From NCBI GenBank assembly GCA_017539045.1, contig JAFYHS010000019.1, positions 1 to 52,741 of the forward strand: a stretch of 52,741 nucleotides of DNA. Reading direction: 5' to 3'. Shown here one piece after another: positions 18,701 through 24,969 of the stretch (the first letter of the stretch is position 1; each line of letters starts with the position of its first letter). The stretch is from Bacteroidales bacterium (lineage in GTDB: Bacteria; Bacteroidota; Bacteroidia; Bacteroidales; F082). Position numbers and translations under genes: made by a program. Below the pieces are notes generated by a model that saw nothing but the letters and a program-made list of their open reading frames with translations, was not told where the DNA came from and searched no databases.

Positions 18701-19221
18701 ACGCATACGAATTCAACCTGTGGGACCAGAACCCGAACTGCCATTGGGACAGCGTCACTTGGAGCTGCGACGAGGCACCGCAATGGGTGCTGGAGCCTTT
18801 CGGCAACAGGAACCAATGCTGCCGTGTCTATGTGCTCAACCAAGTCGACGACACCATCTGGCTGAAGGCCCATGCCTTCAACCGTTGCGCTCCCGAGGAA
18901 GGCATCGAGCAGCGCTATTGGCTCATCAGCTCCTTCTATGGCATTGAAGACGACGGCCCTTCGACAGGCTCAGGGTCCTTCGACGTCATACCGAACCCCA
19001 ACAACGGACAGATGACGCTCAACTTCGAGCATCTCACGGGCAAAGTCGACGTGAAGGTGTATGACATGCGTGGCATTCTCATTGACCAGTTCCAGACTTA
19101 CAACAGCCAGGGGACGAGTTCTTACACCTATAATATGAAGCAGCGTGAAGACGGCATCTACTTCTTCGTGGCGACCAGCAAAGAAGGCACTGTGGCGAAG
19201 AAAGTCGTCATTCAGAAATAA
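15799..19221 (+). CDS. PKD/Ig T9SS surface protein with six GCDS-type repeats
   Basis: This 1140-residue exported protein is a larger paralogue of the one at 12876. The signal peptide is MNRFSKIVLTALLFLVLPMKQWAQ. The N-terminal domain has the same landmarks (NPAWYHMRIANPGN, DIDFCCWGPFTDP, SCSYSINSTE, YFILVITNYSN). Ig-like segments and a PKD domain follow (WNFGDGQ at ~400). Residues ~618-935 hold six repeats of ~45-60 residues, each ending in variants of GCDSIIRLNL, some degenerate (SCDSTLVLNL, GCNSEATLYL). The shared module is at ~935-1055 (NTAPHWVITATEFQIN). The linker DDGPSTGSG leads to the sorting domain (PNPNNGQMTL to KKVVIQK). It is first in a four-gene run with gaps of 17, 77 and 26 bases. 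The likely role is adhesion, inferred from architecture. Confidence 0.87.
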   Translation: MNRFSKIVLTALLFLVLPMKQWAQQPQTFYTSSTISFDITEIANFDERIFFMYQLVNDGRFDVITSENDGVFVISANEAYEGINLQEDFTSFRTQNANAFLSMDKVQAAELSCDYKAALPLDLVLSLMMDVYNRSRQNNTCANSDPFCTDNGMYQFPAGVNAGSGESGPYYDCLYTTPNPAWYHMRIANPGNINIYMYSTPSHDIDFCCWGPFTDPISPCPNGLTSNKVVSCSYSINSTETCVIPSTAQTGDYFILVITNYSNQSCNISFSKTGGSGTTDCGILPPLVNGGGPYCVGETIYLTAQGQAGATYHWTGPGGFNSNLQNPTRPNCTLNMAGTYTCTITVGTQTNSATTEAVVVYPQPNANFTYTSVCRGTPTQFTSTSTTNPSGQQIQSYQWNFGDGQSGTGQNVSHTYANAGNYQVTLTTSCGNGNCTSSKTYSVPVYAAPVASATAQPNTVIYGGTATLTASAGSTGSFNFHWEPANKVVNPNAQTTQTVALQQTTTFTVTVTNPQGGCSSTAQVTVSMEGSNMTAMASADQNELCEGESTTLHALPSGGTGNYTYNWTPANTLSNPTSQHPVATPPVGTTTYNCAVSDGITTQNVSVTVVVHPNEVEDIDHYICENDTYNFYGEDIQTPGVYEHHTQTQYGCDKLIRLHLYNYDTYETPITDHFCQGEHYMFFDQALSSSGIYYHTLQSVHGCDSIIRLNLIQDPSYEIELWESTCEGGQGYYYNGDYLQPSPDPYTYHFETVLGCDSVVQLHVGQSDYNSKTYNVSLCATEYTWPSNGMTYTSTGVYYDTLSYPNSCDSTLVLNLELRPSYTNEVVVTDCDSYRWKNDAYNVDLTFTESTVYTHHYVNSYGCNSEATLYLTINNHDEYSFTVGDDENCDNYYWDPEGHEIIYTDHEDLDYNMSGTYHRTYKNIHDCDSLVTMNVQFEYTPNPTEIYPMDATNTAPHWVITATEFQINAYEFNLWDQNPNCHWDSVTWSCDEAPQWVLEPFGNRNQCCRVYVLNQVDDTIWLKAHAFNRCAPEEGIEQRYWLISSFYGIEDDGPSTGSGSFDVIPNPNNGQMTLNFEHLTGKVDVKVYDMRGILIDQFQTYNSQGTSSYTYNMKQREDGIYFFVATSKEGTVAKKVVIQK

Positions 19222-19238
19222 GCTTTACCGCACATAGA

Positions 19239-22200
19239 ATGAAGCGCTTGAGGAACATATTATTCCTTCTTGCATGCATCATCAGCCTGCCTGCGACGAT
19301 GGCCCAAAACACATCTACGCAAGGCAAGGAGTTTTGGCTGTCGTTCATGCACAACGGGTACAGGGATCACACCCAAGGCGGGTGGATCATCAACCAGGTG
19401 CTCATCAGCGCCAAGCGCGACTGCAATGGCACCGTCACCAACCCGTTGACAGGATGGTCGCATCCCTTTTCCGTTAGGGCTAACAGTATCACCACGGTGG
19501 AGATCCCCGAAGCGCAAGGCTACCACGACCAATTCAACTACGAGATCATTTCGCAGAAAGGCATCAAGGTGGAAGCCAGCGACACCATTTCGGTCTATTG
19601 CACCAACATAGCATATGTTTCCTTCGACGCTTCATTTGTACTGCCTACCGAGAGTTTAGGTGACGAATACATCATACAAAACTATGACCAGTCAAAGACA
19701 CCCTTTGCCAACTCATATGTCACCAACAACGAGACCAGTTCCTTCCTCATCGTGGCCACAGAAGACAACACCGAGATAGCGATCACTCCTACCGTCAACA
19801 CTCTAGGTGGGCACCTGGCAGGCGAGACTTTCACCATCACCATGAATGCTGGGGAGACTTATCTTGTCAGGTCGACGAGGACGGGCGATCAGCGTGACTT
19901 AAGTGGAACCAGGATCCTGACAGGCGATTGCAAACGCATTGCCGTCTTCAACGGCAATACCCTCACATGCATCCCCGCCAACATTGAAGATGGATATGAC
20001 CATGTGTTCGAGCAAGCCATGCCCCTGCACTCATGGGGCAAAAGCTTTGTGGTGACCAGTTCGCGCAACCGCAACCGTGACTTCATCAAGATCACCTCAA
20101 GTGCCGACCACAACCAAGTCACCATGAACGGAGAACCGTTGGTTATGCTTGCAGCAGGACAGTCGTACACCTTCCCCATGCTGGAGTCCGAAGGCTCTTG
20201 TTTCCTTGAGTCCAACCAACCTTGCGCCGTATACCTTTTCAACAACTCAAGTTACGACCAGAACCCGGGAGGCGGACAGGGCGACCCCTCCATGGTTTGG
20301 ATTGCACCCGTGGAGCAACGCATCAACGACGTGACCTTCTCCACCTTCGACCATCCCAACATCAACATCGAAGTCCACAGCGTCAACATCATCGTCAACA
20401 CCGAAGACATAGCCAATGTGTATCTCGACGGCGAGCAGGTATCACCTTTGATGTTCACCCGTGTCCATGGCAACAACAGCTTCAGCTACACCCGAATGGA
20501 CATCACCCATGGCGTGCATCGCATCACTTGTGCCAACGGCTTCAACGCCCACGTTTACGGCTTCGGCCATGCTAAAGGTTATGCCTATCTTGTGGGCTCC
20601 AATGCCATCAACTTGAGCAGCAGCATGACGCTCAACAATGAGGTGGTGCTACCCGACGAGACCTTCCTCTATTGTGTCGATGCCCCCATCACCTTCAACG
20701 TGGAAGTCAACTTAACCGACTACGAGCTCGTTTGGGACTTTGGCGACGGCACCACCAGCACCTCCAACCAGGTGACCCATACCTTTAACGAAAGGCGCGT
20801 CTACGATGTCTCCTTGGCGATTACCAGCACCGAAGGCGGATGTTCAGGCTCGTCAAGCAACACCACACACTTCTTCGTTGACACCCGACAACAATATGTC
20901 GTCGAAAACGACGAGGTCTGCGCCGGCGGACTCTACAGCGGCTTCGGCTTCAACAACGTGCTCATCCATAACGACACCCTACTCACCCGTTTGCAGGACA
21001 ACCCCATGCACCCGGTATGCCAGGACTCGCTGCTCCTTTACATCACGGCACGTCCCTCCTATTACATCCCCATCAACGACGGCCGCTGCTGGCAAGGCAC
21101 GCCAGGCATCTATGATGGCTACGGCTTCAGCTTCCAATACGACCACCCCGGCGTTTATGACCAACAGCTCTACCTGCAGAGTGTGTATGGCTGCGACAGC
21201 GTCATCAACCTGCATCTCGTGGTCGACGACCAGATCAATGTCGAATTGGAGCATCATGAATGCGGCAGCAGCTACGTATGGAACGGTCAGACGTACACTG
21301 CCCCAGGCGTCTACGAGCAGTCGTTCGTCTCCATCGGAGGCTGCGACAGCGTGGTGACCTTGCACCTCACCATGGGACAGCCGCAGCACACCAGCTTCGA
21401 CACCCTTACCTGCGGCACCTTCCACTGGAACGGTCAGGAATACAGCCAAAGCGGCAACTACCAACAGCACTTCCTCACCATCGATGGCTGCGACAGCCTT
21501 GTGGACTGCCATCTCACCATCTCAGGCAATGTGGAAGGCGCCACGACCAACATCTCAACGTGCGACTCCTACTATTGGATCGACACCGACTACACCCTCA
21601 CGGGGCTTTACGACAAGACCCTATCCACCTCCTTAGGCTGCGACAGCGTCGTCCACCTCAACCTTCACCTGGATTACACCCCCGACCCTGCCGAGATCTA
21701 CCCCGTCGACCCTGAGAACACGGCACCCCACTGGGTCATCACCGCAACCGAGTTCCAAATCAACGCGTACGACTTCATGATTTGGGACAACAACCCACAC
21801 TGCAGCTGGGACTCCATCAACTGGGAATTCGAAGACCCTGAAGTCCATTGGGTGCTTGAGCCCGACACCACCACGACACCCATTGGAAAACGTTGTAAGA
21901 TGTATGTGCTCAACCAAATGGAAGACACCATCTGGCTCCGCACCACCGTTTACAATGCATGCAAGCCCGAGGGCGTGTCACAACGCTATTGGTTTGTCTG
22001 CTCGTTCTATGGCATTGAGGAAGACGGCCCTTCGACAGGCTCAGGGACCTTAGGGACCTTTGACGTCGTGCCCAACCCCAACAATGGCGAGATGACGCTG
22101 CATTTCAGTCATCTCATCGGCAAACACGATGTTAGGATCTACGACATGCGTGGCACGCTCGTCGACCAGTTCCAGACCTCGAACACATCTGATCACTACA

Positions 22201-22298
22201 CACTGCCCTACCACTTCAAAACCTTGACGAGTGGCATCTATTGCTTTGTCGTCACTGGGAAATCGGGGACCCTAACCAGAAAAGTCATCATCCACTAA
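19239..22298 (+). CDS. IgGFc-binding/PKD T9SS surface protein (first of three)
   Basis: This 1019-residue exported protein has the signal peptide MKRLRNILFLLACIISLPATMAQ. Residues ~24-460 match the IgGFc-binding-protein N-terminal domain (family of FCGBP and zonadhesin) by recognisable blocks: STQGKEFWLSFMHNG, CTNIAYVSFDASFVLP, FLIVATEDNTEI, FEQAMPLHSWGKSFVVTSS and WIAPVEQRINDVTFSTF. A PKD domain follows (WDFGDGTTSTSNQVTHTF, ~490-545). Four GCDS repeats lie at ~555-808, then the shared pre-sorting module at ~808-928. The linker is EDGPSTGSGTLGTF, where a 9-base tandem duplication adds three residues. The sorting domain ends LTRKVIIH. The domain name comes from mucus-associated host proteins; antibody or mucin binding by this protein is not shown. 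Confidence 0.88.
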   Translation: MKRLRNILFLLACIISLPATMAQNTSTQGKEFWLSFMHNGYRDHTQGGWIINQVLISAKRDCNGTVTNPLTGWSHPFSVRANSITTVEIPEAQGYHDQFNYEIISQKGIKVEASDTISVYCTNIAYVSFDASFVLPTESLGDEYIIQNYDQSKTPFANSYVTNNETSSFLIVATEDNTEIAITPTVNTLGGHLAGETFTITMNAGETYLVRSTRTGDQRDLSGTRILTGDCKRIAVFNGNTLTCIPANIEDGYDHVFEQAMPLHSWGKSFVVTSSRNRNRDFIKITSSADHNQVTMNGEPLVMLAAGQSYTFPMLESEGSCFLESNQPCAVYLFNNSSYDQNPGGGQGDPSMVWIAPVEQRINDVTFSTFDHPNINIEVHSVNIIVNTEDIANVYLDGEQVSPLMFTRVHGNNSFSYTRMDITHGVHRITCANGFNAHVYGFGHAKGYAYLVGSNAINLSSSMTLNNEVVLPDETFLYCVDAPITFNVEVNLTDYELVWDFGDGTTSTSNQVTHTFNERRVYDVSLAITSTEGGCSGSSSNTTHFFVDTRQQYVVENDEVCAGGLYSGFGFNNVLIHNDTLLTRLQDNPMHPVCQDSLLLYITARPSYYIPINDGRCWQGTPGIYDGYGFSFQYDHPGVYDQQLYLQSVYGCDSVINLHLVVDDQINVELEHHECGSSYVWNGQTYTAPGVYEQSFVSIGGCDSVVTLHLTMGQPQHTSFDTLTCGTFHWNGQEYSQSGNYQQHFLTIDGCDSLVDCHLTISGNVEGATTNISTCDSYYWIDTDYTLTGLYDKTLSTSLGCDSVVHLNLHLDYTPDPAEIYPVDPENTAPHWVITATEFQINAYDFMIWDNNPHCSWDSINWEFEDPEVHWVLEPDTTTTPIGKRCKMYVLNQMEDTIWLRTTVYNACKPEGVSQRYWFVCSFYGIEEDGPSTGSGTLGTFDVVPNPNNGEMTLHFSHLIGKHDVRIYDMRGTLVDQFQTSNTSDHYTLPYHFKTLTSGIYCFVVTGKSGTLTRKVIIH

Positions 22299-22375
22299 CC
22301 TTGGTTGTTATTAAACCTACTACTACCGCACCTAATTAATAATAGGCACTACTATCACACTAAAAGACACTTACG

Positions 22376-24943
22376 ATGAAACGCACAAAAGCCATCCTGC
22401 TTTCGCTCCTGTTCCTGGTCATGCTCATACCGGCAAGCCATGCCCAAGATCTGTCCACTCAAGGCAAGGAGTTTTGGCTGTCGTTCATAAGCAACGGCTT
22501 CAAATACCATCCCGACATCCCTCCCAGCGGCTGGGTACGCGTACAACTCCTGGTCAGTGCCAAGCGTAGCTGCGAAGGCACCATCCTCAATCCCAATACT
22601 GGTTGGAGACATAATTTCACCGTGGAGGCCAACAATATCTTCTCCATCGACCTTGAGGAGGAGCAGGTGTACATTGAGAACTACGAATATGAGCAGGTCG
22701 TCAACAAAGGACTGATGATCACCACGACGGATACCGTCTCGGTCTATTGTGCCAACATCGCCACCTATTCCTTCGATGCCTCATACGTGCTGCCCACCCA
22801 AGGACTGGGCGCTGATTACATCATACAGACCCATGAGCAGTCGACCGGAAGCTACGACCCCACCAGTGCCTTCGTCATCGTGGCCACCGAGGACAACACT
22901 ACCGTCGACATCACCCCAAAAGTGAAGACTTTGGGTAACAAACCCGCTGGACAGGAGTTTAGCATTACCTTAAACAAAGGGCAAGCCTACCAGGTGCGTT
23001 CCAACGAAGACATCATGGGCAACCGCGACCTCAGCGGCACCAGGGTCACCTCGCGCGACTGCAAGCCCATAGCCATCTTCAACGGCAACAACCTGACCCT
23101 CGTCCCCAACAGCGCTACCAGCGACCAAGACTGCATCTTCGAGCAGGCCATGCCGATACACTCGTGGGGCAAGAAGTTCGTTGTCACCTCGTCGCTCGAC
23201 CGCAACAATGACTACGTGAAAATCACTTCGGCTGCCGACAACAACGAGATATACAAAAACGGTACGATGCTTTGCACACTCAATACCGGACAGTCATACT
23301 CCTTCGAACTGCGCAGCTGGGATCAATCATGCTATCTTGAGGCCTCGCAGAGCTGCGCTGTCTACCTATACAACACCAGCTCGAACGGCTCTAACACCGG
23401 CGCCCCCTCGATGCTGTGGATCGCCCCCGTCGAGCAGCGCATCGACGCCATCACCTTCTCCACCTTCAACTACAACCACAACAACGTCAATATCGCCAAC
23501 CACTATGTGAACATCATCGTTGAGACCCAGGACATCGACCAGGTGTATCTTGACGGCACCCTCCTCGATGCCGACCTGTTTTCCCCCGTGACCGGCAACA
23601 GCGACTACAGCTTCTACCGCAAGAACATCAGCCACGGTGTGCACCATCTCAGCTGTCCCAACGGCTTCAACGCCCATGTCTACGGCTTCGGTCGTGCCCG
23701 AGGCTATGCCTATATGGTCGGCTCAAAGGCCACCGACCTTTCGACCATCCTCACCATCGACGACGTCGTGGTGAACCATGGCGACACCATCACCCACTGC
23801 ACCCTAGCCCCCATGAACTTCGAGGCCGACATCAACTACAGCAACTATGAGGTGCATTGGGACTTGGGCGATGGTAGTACCAGCTCCGCCACCTCCTTCG
23901 TCCACACCTACTCGGAGCATAAGATTTACGAAGTCTCCTTCACCATCACCACGCAAGAAAACCCCTGCGCGGGCTCCACTTCGGTCACCACCGTGTTCTA
24001 TATTGACATGCAAAACGCTCCAGGACAGGACATCTTCGACGAGGTGTGCTTCAGCGGGCCCGGGGTGTACAACGAATACGGATTCAACCTGCCATACGAC
24101 GCGCCTGGGGTGTACACCGCTTCCCAAACCTTCCCCACGGAGAACGGCTGCGACAGCATCGTCAACCTGACCCTCGATGTGAACGAGATCATTGAAGGAG
24201 GCATGGAACACGTAAGTGGACACTGCGACACTTTCGAATGGAACGGTAACACCTATACAGCATCGGGCATCTATAACGACACCGTCACCAACCCCTCGGG
24301 GTGCTACACCATCTACCATCTCGACCTTGACCTCGACTTCACCCCCAACCCCACCGACATCTACCCCACCGACCCTGCCAACACCGCGCCCCACTGGGTG
24401 GTCACTGCAACCGAGTTCCAAATCAACTCGTACGACTACACCTTGCACGACATCAATCCCGAATGCGAATGGGACACCGTCATCTGGAGCCTGGAAGACG
24501 ACGTCACTTGGGTCATTGAGCCTTTCGGTCCTAAGACCCAGAGCTGCAAGATCTATGTGCTGAACCACATAGATGACACCGTTTGGCTCCATGCCAAGGT
24601 CATCAACGGGTGCCATCCCGAAGGCATCGACCGACGTTATTGGTTGGTCTGCTCGTTCTATGGCATCGATGAGGACGAGCCTTCGATGGGTTCAGGAGTC
24701 TTCGACGTGATGCCCAATCCCAACAGCGGGCATATGAACATTGACCTCAAACACCTCACGGGCGACATCACCCTCAAGGTGTACGACATGAGAGGCACAC
24801 TGATTGACGAACGACGTTTCCTCAACCACGACGATGCCTATTCCTTAAGCTACACCCTACCACAAACCGCTCCTGGCATCTATCTCTTCACACTGCATGC
24901 CAAGGAAGGCATCATGACAAAGAAAGTTATACTATTAGAATAA
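22376..24943 (+). CDS. IgGFc-binding/PKD T9SS surface protein (second of three)
   Basis: This 855-residue paralogue of the preceding gene has the signal peptide MKRTKAILLSLLFLVMLIPASHAQ. The IgGFc-binding-type domain spans ~25-455 (STQGKEFWLSFISNG, CANIATYSFDASYVLP, FVIVATEDNTTVDITP, FEQAMPIHSWGKKFVVTSS). A PKD domain lies at ~486-530 (WDLGDGSTSS). Two repeats follow, one intact (GCDSIVNLTL) and one degenerate (GCYTIYHLDL). The shared module is at ~655-770 and the sorting domain at ~775-855 (VMPNPNSGHMNIDL to KKVILLE). The linker DEDEPSMGSG is a diverged copy of GPSTGSG. It lies 77 bases after the previous gene and 26 before the next, with no terminator on either side, so co-transcription is likely. 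Confidence 0.88.
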   Translation: MKRTKAILLSLLFLVMLIPASHAQDLSTQGKEFWLSFISNGFKYHPDIPPSGWVRVQLLVSAKRSCEGTILNPNTGWRHNFTVEANNIFSIDLEEEQVYIENYEYEQVVNKGLMITTTDTVSVYCANIATYSFDASYVLPTQGLGADYIIQTHEQSTGSYDPTSAFVIVATEDNTTVDITPKVKTLGNKPAGQEFSITLNKGQAYQVRSNEDIMGNRDLSGTRVTSRDCKPIAIFNGNNLTLVPNSATSDQDCIFEQAMPIHSWGKKFVVTSSLDRNNDYVKITSAADNNEIYKNGTMLCTLNTGQSYSFELRSWDQSCYLEASQSCAVYLYNTSSNGSNTGAPSMLWIAPVEQRIDAITFSTFNYNHNNVNIANHYVNIIVETQDIDQVYLDGTLLDADLFSPVTGNSDYSFYRKNISHGVHHLSCPNGFNAHVYGFGRARGYAYMVGSKATDLSTILTIDDVVVNHGDTITHCTLAPMNFEADINYSNYEVHWDLGDGSTSSATSFVHTYSEHKIYEVSFTITTQENPCAGSTSVTTVFYIDMQNAPGQDIFDEVCFSGPGVYNEYGFNLPYDAPGVYTASQTFPTENGCDSIVNLTLDVNEIIEGGMEHVSGHCDTFEWNGNTYTASGIYNDTVTNPSGCYTIYHLDLDLDFTPNPTDIYPTDPANTAPHWVVTATEFQINSYDYTLHDINPECEWDTVIWSLEDDVTWVIEPFGPKTQSCKIYVLNHIDDTVWLHAKVINGCHPEGIDRRYWLVCSFYGIDEDEPSMGSGVFDVMPNPNSGHMNIDLKHLTGDITLKVYDMRGTLIDERRFLNHDDAYSLSYTLPQTAPGIYLFTLHAKEGIMTKKVILLE

Positions 24944-24969
24944 ACAAATCTACAACCATCCACAAAGTT

